The notes beneath the pieces were generated by a model, which did not search any database, was not told where the DNA came from, and saw only the letters and a list, made by a program, of their open reading frames with translations. 59,098 nt of DNA, from assembly GCA_003478355.1 (NCBI GenBank), contig QUFC01000024.1, forward strand, positions 1 through 59,098, read 5' to 3'. This document shows, piece after piece, positions 15,917-25,840 of the stretch. A program made the translations under genes and the position numbers. The DNA comes from Lachnospiraceae bacterium AM48-27BH. Its GTDB lineage: Bacteria; Bacillota; Clostridia; Lachnospirales; Lachnospiraceae. Position 1 is the stretch's first letter. Every line of letters begins with the position of its first letter.

Positions 15917-16637
15917 CTTCTTTTTTCTCCTCCAGATCATCTTCATGATGTAACTCTTCTATCTTAAATATCTTTCCATCTACAATATGGAACAGCCGGT
16001 CGGCATAGGATGCCAGGTGATTGTCATGGGTTACCATGATCAACGTCTGCTGCTGTTCCCGCACGATCCGCCGCATCAGCTTCAGGATCTCCATGGTCGT
16101 CTTGGAATCCAGATTTCCTGTAGGCTCATCCGCAAATATAATCCTGGGATTCACCGCCAAAGCCCTCGCAATGCCCACTCGCTGCTGCTGTCCACCGGAC
16201 ATGGCATTGGCCATGTGGTACATCTGTTTTTCCAGTCCCACCAGCTTTAAGTATTTCTCCGCAATGGCATTCCGCTCCTTCTTCGCCATGCCACGGAATG
16301 ACAGAGGCAGGGCCACATTTTCCACGGCATTCAGCGTCTTTAACAGGTTGTAGGACTGAAAAATAAATCCCACGCGCTTCCGTCTGAACTCTACCAGCTG
16401 ATTCTCTGTCATATGCTCAATATGGATCTTATCAATGATGATCTCACCTTTGGTCGGCTTCTCCAGTCCGGCTAACATATTTAATAACGTAGATTTACCT
16501 GAACCGGACGGACCAACGATGGCACAGAACTCTCCTTTGTTGATGGTAAAATCCACCCCATCCAGCGCATGGACCCTGGTATCGCCTACCTTATAGATCT
16601 TATATAGATTTTTTACTTCAATGATCGGAACCGCCAA
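15798..16637 (-). CDS. MacB/LolD-type ABC transporter ATPase (3' end overlaps next gene)
   Basis: Energises the adjacent FtsX-type permease. Walker A GPSGSGKS near residue 42, Q-loop FIFQSYNLL, signature MSGGQQQRVGIARAL near 145 and Walker B RIIFADEPTGNLDS near 167 are all intact. The start is the TTG at 16637, preceded by AAGGAGG at 8 bases. The catalytic domain ends near residue 225; the last 40 codons (GADHGNGGNDGDSGSG and similar) are an out-of-frame reading of the next gene's signal peptide, a 119-base overlap. One more A in the run at 15921-15926 would end the protein as EEKKRR with TGA at 15913-15915, giving a standard ATGA overlap. Confidence 0.9.
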   Translation of the reverse strand: MAVPIIEVKNLYKIYKVGDTRVHALDGVDFTINKGEFCAIVGPSGSGKSTLLNMLAGLEKPTKGEIIIDKIHIEHMTENQLVEFRRKRVGFIFQSYNLLKTLNAVENVALPLSFRGMAKKERNAIAEKYLKLVGLEKQMYHMANAMSGGQQQRVGIARALAVNPRIIFADEPTGNLDSKTTMEILKLMRRIVREQQQTLIMVTHDNHLASYADRLFHIVDGKIFKIEELHHEDDLEEKKEDEKVMETGADHGNGGNDGDSGSGERADGADDGDGITHEQ

Positions 16638-16677
16638 TGCGAATCCCTCCTTCAAATTGTGTCTTTTTTCTGCTTCT

Positions 16678-16706
16678 ATGATACACGATAAACTGCTTTC
16701 TGTCCC
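16678..16706 (-). promoter_or_regulatory. Putative promoter of the MacB-type operon
   Basis: GGGACA (16701-16706), 17-base spacer, TATCAT (16678-16683) on the minus strand. The -35 is poor, as in activator-dependent promoters. Confidence 0.45.
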
Positions 16707-16715
16707 GTCATTAAT

Positions 16716-16745
16716 TCTTACAGTTTCTTACGGTTTCCTATAGAT
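16716..16745. promoter_or_regulatory. Tandem 10-bp direct repeats upstream of the ABC operon promoter
   Basis: TCTTACAGTT, TCTTACGGTT and TCCTATAGAT follow each other without gap, starting 9 bases beyond the -35. One repeat per helical turn upstream of a weak -35 is the pattern bound by OmpR/PhoB-family response regulators. No two-component genes lie in the window. Confidence 0.5.
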
Positions 16746-16808
16746 CATTTTGTTCCCCCGAAATCTTCAAAAACTTTTGTATTTTTAGAAAAAATACATT
16801 TCAGCTAC

Positions 16809-16836
16809 TTGTCGAAATAAAAATTTATGCTATAGT
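16809..16836 (+). promoter_or_regulatory. Putative promoter of the ECF S-component gene
   Basis: TTGTCG (16809-16814), 16-base spacer, extended -10 TGC-TATAGT (16831-16836). It implies a leader of about 320 bases with several small hairpins (for example ACAGG/CCTGT near 16915), in which I recognise no known riboswitch. Confidence 0.5.
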
Positions 16837-16991
16837 AAAGCTGAACGTTATTCTTAGGAAAATGTATCAACGACAAGTCTGACGCATCCTTGCGGCAGCA
16901 AATCTTTTACTTTACAGGATCAAAGGAACCTGTGCGGACCGTCTGTGGCTGCAACTGGTGGAAAAATTTCCTGTGATTTTTATATTTCTGC

Positions 16992-17020
16992 TTGTATACG
17001 ATTGTCTTGTTTGTATACAA
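16992..17020. promoter_or_regulatory. Paired TTGTATAC palindromes in the ECF S-component leader
   Basis: TTGTATACGA at 16992-17001 and the perfect palindrome TTGTATACAA at 17011-17020 lie 19 bp apart. This is the kind of operator bound by GntR/FadR-type regulators, but no such regulator lies nearby. Confidence 0.4.
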
Positions 17021-17164
17021 AATGCAGGATTCTGTTTTGATCTGTCAGATTCATTCGTAAGCGTTTCGTTCATTGTAATCCCCATTATTTCTATTATTAT
17101 ATAAGAGCTGAAAAACAGGGGAACACCCATAGGTGCCGTTTTATCAGACAAAAAGGAGAAAACA

Positions 17165-17782
17165 ATGAAAAACTCAACTGTAACTATGACCCGCACCCGG
17201 ACCTTATTCATGACCAAGCTTGCTCTGATGGTGGCCATCATCGTGATCATGGCATTCTCACCCCTTGGATACTTAAGAACTCCGGGACTTACCATTACAT
17301 TCCTGACTGTTCCTGTGGCAGTGGGCGCCATCATCTTAGGACCGGCAGCCGGAGCAGTCTGCGGCGCAGCATTTGGCTGTACCAGCATCGCTATGGCCAT
17401 GACCGGTGGTTCCGCATTCAGTGCGGCTCTGCTGCAGATCAACCCATTTGGCCTGTTATTTACCTTACTGGTTCCACGTATCTTAGAAGGCTGGTTATGC
17501 GGTCTGGTATTCCAGGCAGTAAAGAAGTTTTCCAAAAATGGTGCGTACATCGCTGCCAGTCTGGCATGCCCAGTATTAAATACCGTGTTATTTATGAGCA
17601 CCCTGGTGCTGTTCTTCTACCGCACCGATTATATCCAGAGCCTGGCTTCCAAATTAGGCGCGGCAAACCCATTTATTTTCGTGGTTCTGTTTGTGGGACT
17701 GCAGGGTCTGATCGAGGCTGTGGTATGTACCTTCTTAGCAAGTGCTGTTTCCAGAGGACTGGCCGCTGCTTTGAAGCAGTAA
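17165..17782 (+). CDS. ECF transporter S component (vitamin/precursor-binding membrane protein)
   Basis: A 205-residue integral membrane protein of about six helices, with the S-component hallmarks: an N-terminal MTKLALMVAIIVIMAFSP helix, TVPVAVGAIILGPAAGAVCG and an FGLLFTLLVPRILEGWLCG region. S components capture a vitamin or other micronutrient and work with a shared EcfAA'T module, which is not in the window. The substrate cannot be read from sequence; a pantothenate-type role is one possibility. AAGGAG lies 7 bases before the ATG. The next gene, 100 bases downstream, is a P1 peptidase. Confidence 0.82.
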   Translation: MKNSTVTMTRTRTLFMTKLALMVAIIVIMAFSPLGYLRTPGLTITFLTVPVAVGAIILGPAAGAVCGAAFGCTSIAMAMTGGSAFSAALLQINPFGLLFTLLVPRILEGWLCGLVFQAVKKFSKNGAYIAASLACPVLNTVLFMSTLVLFFYRTDYIQSLASKLGAANPFIFVVLFVGLQGLIEAVVCTFLASAVSRGLAAALKQ

Positions 17783-17882
17783 TGGCTCAGGTTCACAAAA
17801 ATATCTGTTCATTTACAATTTTTGGCGGAGTGTCTGGCAGTGGCCGGATATTCCGCCAGCTTACTTTCAGGAGGATTGATCG

Positions 17883-18845
17883 ATGAAATTATTCCAAAGC
17901 TTAAAAGAAATCCCTATCACTGCCCTTCCCGGTCTCCGCATTGGTAATGCCCAGAACTACGAGGCCATGACCGGCGTTACCGTCCTGCTCTTTGATCAGG
18001 GAGCCAAAGTGGGCGTGGACATCAGCGGCGGCGGCCCTGCTTCCCGTGAGACGCCGCTGGCAAGCCCATTGACTGCCGATAATCCTATCAATGCCATCGT
18101 CCTATCCGGCGGCTCCGCTTACGGCCTGGCAGCCAGTGATGGTGTGATGCGATATCTAGAGGAACATGGGATTGGCTATGAGACCGGATTCGCCAAGGTT
18201 CCGCTGGTGCTTCAGTCCTGCATCTATGATCTGGGGATCGGACGGGCAGATATCCGTCCTGACGCAGCCATGGGATATGCAGCATGTATGGACGCCGAGA
18301 AAAACCGCCCCATTTCCGGTATCATCGGCGGAGGCTGCGGCGCCAGCGTAGGCAAAATCTGCGGACGGGAAAATGCCACAAAAACCGGACTTGGCATCTA
18401 CGCTGTATCTGCCGGAGATCTGATGGTCGCCGCTGTCGTGGTACTGAATGCCTTAGGTGACATCTATGACCCTTCTACCGGTACGCAGATCGCCGGACCA
18501 AGGAAACCGGATGAAAGCGGATTTTATGATAGCCGGGAAGAGTTTTATAAGCTGATCCAGCAAACGGACCTTTTTACCGGAAAAGGCGGCAACACCACCA
18601 TCAGCGCCATCATCACCAATGGCCGCTTCTCCAAAGCAGAATTAAACAAACTGGCATCCATGACCCGCTGTGCCTATGCCCGCTGTATCAACCCGGTGGG
18701 AACCATGGCAGACGGAGATTCCATTTATGCCGCCTCCATCGGAAATGTCCAGGCGGATCTCAATATGACCGGAACTTTAGCCGCTGAAGTCATGGCAGAG
18801 GCCATCCAGATCGCAGTCAAAGCTGCCAGGGAGCTTCCGAAGTAA
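17883..18845 (+). CDS. P1 family (DmpA-type, S58) aminopeptidase
   Basis: A 320-residue N-terminal-nucleophile hydrolase. The family is made as a single chain and cleaves itself before a Ser or Thr; here the candidate is the Thr pair in GGNTTISAIITNG, near residue 240. The glycine-rich VDISGGGPASRETPL, VLSGGSAYGLAASDGVMRYL and IIGGGCGASVGK motifs near 45, 77 and 140 are typical. Members release N-terminal residues from peptides, amides or beta-peptides such as pantothenate-like compounds. Its pairing with an ECF S component suggests processing of an imported vitamin conjugate. GGAGG lies 7 bases before the ATG. Confidence 0.88.
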   Translation: MKLFQSLKEIPITALPGLRIGNAQNYEAMTGVTVLLFDQGAKVGVDISGGGPASRETPLASPLTADNPINAIVLSGGSAYGLAASDGVMRYLEEHGIGYETGFAKVPLVLQSCIYDLGIGRADIRPDAAMGYAACMDAEKNRPISGIIGGGCGASVGKICGRENATKTGLGIYAVSAGDLMVAAVVVLNALGDIYDPSTGTQIAGPRKPDESGFYDSREEFYKLIQQTDLFTGKGGNTTISAIITNGRFSKAELNKLASMTRCAYARCINPVGTMADGDSIYAASIGNVQADLNMTGTLAAEVMAEAIQIAVKAARELPK

Positions 18846-18999
18846 CTACTCAGAATTCCCTTTCCCTACCCGGGACTCCAAACGCTTCCGCACCTGGTCG
18901 CCGGAATTGAATCTATTGTTTCACAAAATTAACAAAATTTAAAGAATTTTATTAGCATATTTCATAAAAAAAGCTCTGGTATTTTTGGTCGATTTCCTA

Positions 19000-19005
19000 T
19001 ATAAT
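19000..19005 (+). promoter_or_regulatory. -10 element of pyrBI
   Basis: A perfect TATAAT 30 bases before the pyrB start, with a weak -35 (TGGTAT) 17 bases upstream. I see no PyrR-binding loop or attenuator in the short leader. Confidence 0.55.
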
Positions 19006-19034
19006 AAGGGGAAATGAAAAGAAGGGAGTTTGCT

Positions 19035-19958
19035 ATGAGACATCTGTTAAACCCACTGGATTTCTCTGTGGAAGAAATTGACCAATTACTGAACTTAGCC
19101 ACCGATATTGAGCATAATCCAAAGAAATACGCTCATGTATGTGACGGAAAGAAAATCGCAACTTTATTTTATGAGCCAAGCACACGTACTCGTTTGAGTT
19201 TTGAAGCCGCTATGTTAAATTTAGGTGGTAGTGTTCTTGGCTTTTCTTCTGCCTCTTCAAGTTCTGCTGCAAAGGGCGAAAGTGTAGCTGATACCATCCG
19301 CATGGTTTCCTGCTATGCTGATATCTGTGCAATGCGTCATCCAAAAGAAGGCGCTCCGTTAGTCGCTTCCATGCATTCCAGCATCCCGGTCATCAACGCA
19401 GGTGACGGCGGTCATCAGCATCCAAGCCAGACCCTCACTGATTTAATGACCATTCATTCCTTACTTGGCCGTTTAAGCGGTATGACCGTTGGTTTATGCG
19501 GCGATTTAAAATTCGGACGTACTGTTCATTCCCTGATCAGCGCCCTGGTACGCTATCCGGACGTAAAATTCGTCCTGATTTCCCCACCAGAGCTGCGGAT
19601 TCCTGAATATATCCGTGAAGATGTTTTAAGAGCGAACAATATTGAATTCAAGGAAGTCGGAAACTTAGACGAGGCGATGCCAGAACTGGATATCCTCTAC
19701 ATGACCCGTGTGCAGAAGGAACGTTTTTTCAACGAAGACGATTACATCCGTTTAAAAGACTGCTATATCCTGAACAAGGAGAAAATGAAACTGGCAAAGG
19801 AGAAAATGTTCGTTCTTCATCCACTGCCACGTGTCAACGAGATTTCCGTCGAAGTCGATGATGATCCAAGAGCTGCTTATTTCCGCCAGGTACAGTACGG
19901 CGTTTATGTAAGAATGGCACTGATCATGACATTACTGGAGGTAGAAAAACCATGTTAA
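19035..19958 (+). CDS. pyrB: Aspartate carbamoyltransferase catalytic chain
   Basis: Joins carbamoyl phosphate and aspartate, the committed step of pyrimidine synthesis. Carbamoyl-phosphate motif [16 protein letters not shown] near residue 45-60, SSAAKGES near 74-82, HPSQTLTD near 127 and the aspartate-binding MTRVQKERF near 222 and HPLPRVNEI near 258 are all present. ATG 19035 has AAGGGAG 6 bases upstream; an in-frame ATG at 19014 lacks a site. The stop overlaps pyrI by 7 bases, so the two chains are translationally coupled and probably form the allosteric dodecamer. Confidence 0.96.
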   Translation: MRHLLNPLDFSVEEIDQLLNLATDIEHNPKKYAHVCDGKKIATLFYEPSTRTRLSFEAAMLNLGGSVLGFSSASSSSAAKGESVADTIRMVSCYADICAMRHPKEGAPLVASMHSSIPVINAGDGGHQHPSQTLTDLMTIHSLLGRLSGMTVGLCGDLKFGRTVHSLISALVRYPDVKFVLISPPELRIPEYIREDVLRANNIEFKEVGNLDEAMPELDILYMTRVQKERFFNEDDYIRLKDCYILNKEKMKLAKEKMFVLHPLPRVNEISVEVDDDPRAAYFRQVQYGVYVRMALIMTLLEVEKPC

Positions 19959-20383
19959 ATATCAGCGGATTAAATGAAGGTATCGTTCTGGACCATATTC
20001 AGGCCGGCAAAAGCCTGGATATCTACTATCACTTAGGTCTTGACAAACTGGACTGTCAGGTGGCAATCATCAAAAATGCCCGCAGTAATAAGATGGGCCG
20101 CAAAGACATCATTAAGATCGAAGGACCGATGGAGAACATCGACCTGGATATTTTAGGTTACATCGATCACAACATCACCGTTAATATTATCCGTGGCGAT
20201 CATATCGTTGAGAAAAAAGCATTAAAACTGCCGCAGAAGATCACCAATGTGATCCGCTGTAAAAACCCACGCTGCATCACTTCCATCGAGCAGGAGCTTC
20301 CAGATGTTTTCTATCTGGCAGATGAGAAGACCGAAACTTACCGGTGCATGTACTGCGAAGAAAAATATAATAAGAACGTGTAA
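19952..20383 (+). CDS. pyrI: Aspartate carbamoyltransferase regulatory chain
   Basis: A 143-residue nucleotide-binding regulatory subunit. The N-terminal allosteric domain contains [20 protein letters not shown]; the C-terminal zinc domain has C-x4-C (CKNPRC) and C-x2-C (CMYC), which dock onto PyrB. It binds CTP/ATP to tune pyrimidine synthesis. It overlaps the pyrB end and is followed by a terminator 7 bases after the stop. Confidence 0.95.
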   Translation: MLNISGLNEGIVLDHIQAGKSLDIYYHLGLDKLDCQVAIIKNARSNKMGRKDIIKIEGPMENIDLDILGYIDHNITVNIIRGDHIVEKKALKLPQKITNVIRCKNPRCITSIEQELPDVFYLADEKTETYRCMYCEEKYNKNV

Positions 20384-20390
20384 GACACTT

Positions 20391-20423
20391 AAAGGGATTG
20401 CGTACCAGACGCAATCCCTTTTT
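20391..20423 (+). terminator. Terminator of pyrBI
   Basis: AAAGGGATTGCGT / ACGCAATCCCTTT with a 5-base loop, running into TTTTT on the plus strand. Confidence 0.92.
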
Positions 20424-20465
20424 CTCTCATCAAACGAATGCCGCAGGCAGCTGCTGACAGATATC

Positions 20466-20517
20466 AGAAAAAAATAGTGCATGTTGATCCTATCATTCAA
20501 TCAACATGCACTATTTT
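20466..20517 (-). terminator. Terminator of purA
   Basis: Minus strand stem AATAGTGCATGTTGAT / ATCAACATGCACTATT (16 bp, 11-base loop) followed by TTTTTTT, 10 bases after the purA stop. Confidence 0.92.
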
Positions 20518-20524
20518 GAATCCA

Positions 20525-22204
<1,680 letters not shown>

Positions 22205-22211
22205 ACGCTAC

Positions 22212-22448
22212 TTATTCTATCATACTTTTCTTGAAATGTCTATATCCCATTATCACATCTACCACCATTCTGTCAATGATCCATGCCAGCAGCATAGATG
22301 CCACGCCGCACAGCAGCACCGAAAGCAGGATCTGCAGATACTGACTCATATCAGAGCTGAACCATCCATTATATACGATCCGGATCAGGACAAACCAGTG
22401 GACCAGCAAAATGGAATAGCTGTAACGGCTTCCTGCCGCCTGAAACGA
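22212..22448 (-). pseudogene. C-terminal fragment of an acyltransferase-3-type membrane protein
   Basis: The frame from 22445 reads SRYSYSILLVHWFVLIRIV, then two further hydrophobic stretches, ending FKKSMIE. The SYSILLVHW motif resembles the last helices of acyltransferase family 3 (OafA-like) proteins. There is no start codon or RBS and an in-frame TGA (22449-22451) lies just upstream, so only about 78 codons of a 350-residue family remain. It lies between rnpB and the small membrane peptide gene. Confidence 0.5.
22214..22242 (-). promoter_or_regulatory. Promoter of rnpB
   Basis: TAGACA (22237-22242), 17-base spacer, TAGAAT (22214-22219) on the minus strand, about 10 bases before the RNA 5' end and inside the acyltransferase remnant. 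Confidence 0.65.
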
Positions 22449-22577
22449 TCAAAACTGCCATTTTCCATGGCTAAAATCATAGACGGTTATGAGACATTCT
22501 ATAACCAATCCCAAAAGCAGGCCCATTGTCAGATAAATGACCGATATTCCTTTTCTCGTTTGTTTCTTCTTATTCAT
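22449..22577 (-). CDS. Small putative membrane peptide
   Basis: A 42-residue frame: basic start MNKKKQTRKG, one hydrophobic helix (VIYLTMGLLLGLVIECLITV), short tail ending HGKWQF. It lies 44 bases downstream of the DUF6056 gene in the same direction. No strong RBS is visible. It is in the same frame as the acyltransferase remnant, separated by one TGA, so it could also be the stump of a larger lost gene. Confidence 0.35.
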   Translation of the reverse strand: MNKKKQTRKGISVIYLTMGLLLGLVIECLITVYDFSHGKWQF

Positions 22578-22621
22578 ATTTCTTTCATCCATCTGCTTCT
22601 TTTGGCTTATCTCCCCCATTT

Positions 22622-24001
22622 TTATGCCAGCCACAACGCTGCGATCTGCATGGTCATCACATACATACCGAATAAACTGTAGATTCCAAGCCCACAGACA
22701 CGGACCCAGTCTGGAAGCTTTTCTTCTGCCGCTTCGTAGACCAGCACCGTTGCCGTGATCACGCCGATCAGTAAAAACAGTCCGGTCCGGTTTCCAGATG
22801 CAAACACCATCGGGGAAAATCCCATCACTGTCTTGGCACCAAGACCAAACAACAGCATGTAAACCGCCGGAACCGCTTTTTCCATCGTCTCGCAGGCAAA
22901 AATCAGCAATCCAAAAAGCAATATCCAAACCATCAGGAAAATTCCTGCTTCCGCCCATGGACTGACCGCTTTGCTGACAAATAATTTGTCAATATAATCA
23001 TCACCGCTGAACACCGGTATGATCTTCGCCATCATAGGACGTAAAACACCGCTGATCATCAAAAGCACCGTAAAAACTGCGGATACCATTCCTGCCGTCC
23101 TGTTATGACGAGTTTTGTATCCTCTTCCCGTAAACACAAATCCCAGAGTCATCAAAAGCCCTAAAAACAGGAACAGATAATTGCCTTTTCTCACCATCAG
23201 ATAGCTGGCTGTCAAAAAGCCATCTCTTAATTTGATACCAAATGGCAGATCCGGGAATTCCGGATACCCGGTGGCTGCTTCCTTGGCAAATCTGATGGAA
23301 TTGCCCGGACAGCTGAGAATATAGATCAATCCCAAGACACCAACCGCCAGAAGCGCCCACAGATATGGCCGGATCTTTTGTCCCTGCCAAAAACTGTATA
23401 AAATTGCGACCACTGCGCTTCCCGTCACGAAAACCGCCGTCATTTCTTCATTGCTGGCATAAAGAGCCGGAAGCAGACACAGATATTCCCATCCGCGATA
23501 AGACTTTCCAAATCCATTCTCTACTTCCCCATAGACCCGCTTCATGGGGATCATGGCAAGAAGGGCACAACCCATAGGCCAGATGTAGTTCATGGAAGAA
23601 GCGATCTGCCCTGCATCATTGAGATCCCATCCAAACAGCATCAGGATTCCCGCCGCGATGACACAGTTGCCGCCCAGTGTCCCTTCTGTAAACAACCAGG
23701 AGATCAGAACGCCGATCAGCACATACATTCCCGTGTTTAAAATTCTCCACAGGTTCGGCCCATAGATCCGCATGGTCACCATGGCCGCCTCAATGAGCGT
23801 CCTGGAACTCCAGGTATGGTACTGATTGATGCTCCATGAAATCAGATTCTGGTTATCTAACGCATGGACAAACGACGCGTCATCCCCAAGATTGACGCTG
23901 ACCTTCAGATGATACGCCAGCAAAAATATCCCTAAAACGATCCACGCCGTCCAGGCCGGGATCTGATCCGGACGGTGGTGTCTGCTTTTTCTGTAACTCA
24001 C
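22622..24001 (-). CDS. DUF6056-type polytopic membrane protein
   Basis: A 459-residue protein with about ten to twelve hydrophobic helices (for example WTAWIVLGIFLLAYHLKVSV, GMYVLIGVLISWLF, LWALLAVGVLGLIYILS). The first loop holds NLGDDASFVHALDNQN; similar early acidic loops occur in glycosyltransferase-C-like surface-polymer proteins, which is only a hint. The GTG start at 24001 has AGGAG 8 bases upstream. Function unknown. No surface-polymer genes are adjacent. Confidence 0.7.
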   Translation of the reverse strand: MSYRKSRHHRPDQIPAWTAWIVLGIFLLAYHLKVSVNLGDDASFVHALDNQNLISWSINQYHTWSSRTLIEAAMVTMRIYGPNLWRILNTGMYVLIGVLISWLFTEGTLGGNCVIAAGILMLFGWDLNDAGQIASSMNYIWPMGCALLAMIPMKRVYGEVENGFGKSYRGWEYLCLLPALYASNEEMTAVFVTGSAVVAILYSFWQGQKIRPYLWALLAVGVLGLIYILSCPGNSIRFAKEAATGYPEFPDLPFGIKLRDGFLTASYLMVRKGNYLFLFLGLLMTLGFVFTGRGYKTRHNRTAGMVSAVFTVLLMISGVLRPMMAKIIPVFSGDDYIDKLFVSKAVSPWAEAGIFLMVWILLFGLLIFACETMEKAVPAVYMLLFGLGAKTVMGFSPMVFASGNRTGLFLLIGVITATVLVYEAAEEKLPDWVRVCGLGIYSLFGMYVMTMQIAALWLA

Positions 24002-24100
24002 TTTTCATACTCCTGTGTAACCATATTTGTATTTCTCTGATGCCCTCTAACCTGTGTTCCCACAGTCAGCGCATGAACCTGCTGAACCGTTATTTTATTC

Positions 24101-25756
24101 CTATACCCGGAAGCAGCTTCCCCCGATAAACTCCCTCACAATAGAATTATGTGGAATCTCCTCGCTGCTGACTCCCAGTACATAATCAAAGAATTTTAAA
24201 AGCCGTTTTGCCTCTAAGTATTCCTCACAGTCTTCCGGAATCTGGAACAGAAGCGGCTCCGCATACTGCTTTAGCACTGCCAGTTCATAGACAGAAGCCG
24301 AATTAAACATCACGTCCGCATCCTCCTGGAACGGGAAAATGTTCTGTTCTTCCCCTCTCCGCACCGATGGCCACATCTTGATGGTATCTTTTGCTGAGGT
24401 TCCCCTGGTTCTGGCATCCCTCACCATCCGGCGGATCAGACGTCCATCGGTAGTCGGTATCCGATTGTGTTCATCAATATTTAACTGGGTCAGGGCGCTG
24501 ATATAAATCTTGAATTTATATTCCGGCGATAATGCATAAGAAAGTTTCTCATTGAGGCAATGGATTCCTTCAATAACCAGAATATCATCTTTTCCAAGAG
24601 TCAGGTAGTCTCCCTTGTATTCTCTTAATCCTGTGATGAAATTATATCGTGGAAGCTCTACTGTTTTTCCCGCCAGCAGATCCGTCATATCCTGATTAAA
24701 CTGTTTTAGATCAATGCATTCCAATGCTTCATAATTATAGTTGCCCTTCTCATCTCTCGGACTGTCCACCCGGTTGACAAAATAATCGTCCACACCAATG
24801 GCATGTGGCTTTAATCCTAACGCCCGTAACTGAATGGATAACCGGTGGGAAAATGTAGTCTTTCCGGAAGAGCTTGGTCCTGCGATCATAACAAATTTCT
24901 TCTCTGGCTGTGCCGCGATCATTTCTGCGATCTGACCGATCTTCTTCTCCTGAAGAGCCTCCTGGATCAGGATCAATTCGCTGGCTCTGCCCTTGCAGAT
25001 CTGGCTGTTTAAGTCCGCAATGGTACTGATGCCCATTTTCTCGCCCCAGACTGATGATTCCTTCAAGGTATCAAACAGCTTTTTGCTGTTTTTCAGCTCC
25101 GGCACCTGCTGTGGCTGCTCTTTCGTTGGAAGCAGCAGCACAAAGCCATATTCATAAGGAACCAGGTTGAACCAACGGATGTAGCTGGTATCCGGCGCCA
25201 TATAGCCATAATAATAATCTGTAAAACCACCGATCCGGTACACATTGACCGTTGAAATCCGGCGATAACGGAATAATTCTGCCTTCTCGTGCATCCGGTA
25301 ACGGTGGAACAATTCGATGGCCTCGTCTTTTTTCAACGCACTCTTCATGATCGGGATCTTCTGATCCGCATACTCATGCATCTTCGCCTTCACCCGGTCT
25401 AACAATTCCTGGTTTAAAGTGAAATCACCTCTTGCGTCCACAAAAAGGCCCTTTCCCACAGAGAAATCCACAAATACCCTCTCGATGTGCTCGGTACCCA
25501 CCACCTCATAAAATGCCTTCAACATCATCAGAGTGGCGCTCCTCTGGTACGTCTGCATTCCAGGCGCGTCCGCTGTGGTTACGAACTTCAGTTCGCAATC
25601 CTTTTTCAGGCTTTTATACAATTCCGTCAGTTTTCCATTGACGAACACCAGGATAATATCCTGTGGATATTCCGCCTGATGTTTCCTCGCAATGGTGAGG
25701 TAAGGCGTACCCGCCTCGTAGTTTTCTATTTTTCCATTGATCGTAACCTGAAACAT
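24101..25756 (-). CDS. Uridine kinase-like nucleoside kinase with N-terminal TGS-like region
   Basis: A 551-residue protein. The first 60 residues (MFQVTINGKIENYEAGTPYL) resemble a TGS/ubiquitin-like domain, followed by a ThrRS/AlaRS second-additional-domain-like region, then a P-loop kinase of the uridine kinase/phosphoribulokinase type from about residue 285, with Walker A GPSSSGKTT, GVDDYFVNR and VIEGIHCLN. Such fusions are common and conserved in Clostridia but their substrate is not firmly known; uridine is the usual annotation. AAGGAGG lies close before the ATG. Confidence 0.88.
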   Translation of the reverse strand: MFQVTINGKIENYEAGTPYLTIARKHQAEYPQDIILVFVNGKLTELYKSLKKDCELKFVTTADAPGMQTYQRSATLMMLKAFYEVVGTEHIERVFVDFSVGKGLFVDARGDFTLNQELLDRVKAKMHEYADQKIPIMKSALKKDEAIELFHRYRMHEKAELFRYRRISTVNVYRIGGFTDYYYGYMAPDTSYIRWFNLVPYEYGFVLLLPTKEQPQQVPELKNSKKLFDTLKESSVWGEKMGISTIADLNSQICKGRASELILIQEALQEKKIGQIAEMIAAQPEKKFVMIAGPSSSGKTTFSHRLSIQLRALGLKPHAIGVDDYFVNRVDSPRDEKGNYNYEALECIDLKQFNQDMTDLLAGKTVELPRYNFITGLREYKGDYLTLGKDDILVIEGIHCLNEKLSYALSPEYKFKIYISALTQLNIDEHNRIPTTDGRLIRRMVRDARTRGTSAKDTIKMWPSVRRGEEQNIFPFQEDADVMFNSASVYELAVLKQYAEPLLFQIPEDCEEYLEAKRLLKFFDYVLGVSSEEIPHNSIVREFIGGSCFRV

Positions 25757-25840
25757 CCGTACCTCCTTATCTATGATTGATTGTCATCCGGTCGCATGGG
25801 AGCAGAAATTGCATCTCAACAGACCTGCAGTCAGCGGTTT

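Noticed and set aside
16843..17164. TPP, THF, preQ1 or cobalamin riboswitch before the ECF S component
   Set aside because: I looked for the conserved cores of these classes and found none.
17783..17882. Hairpin TGGCGGA/TCCGCCA between the S component and peptidase genes as a terminator
   Set aside because: No T-run follows; it may only be an intercistronic stem.
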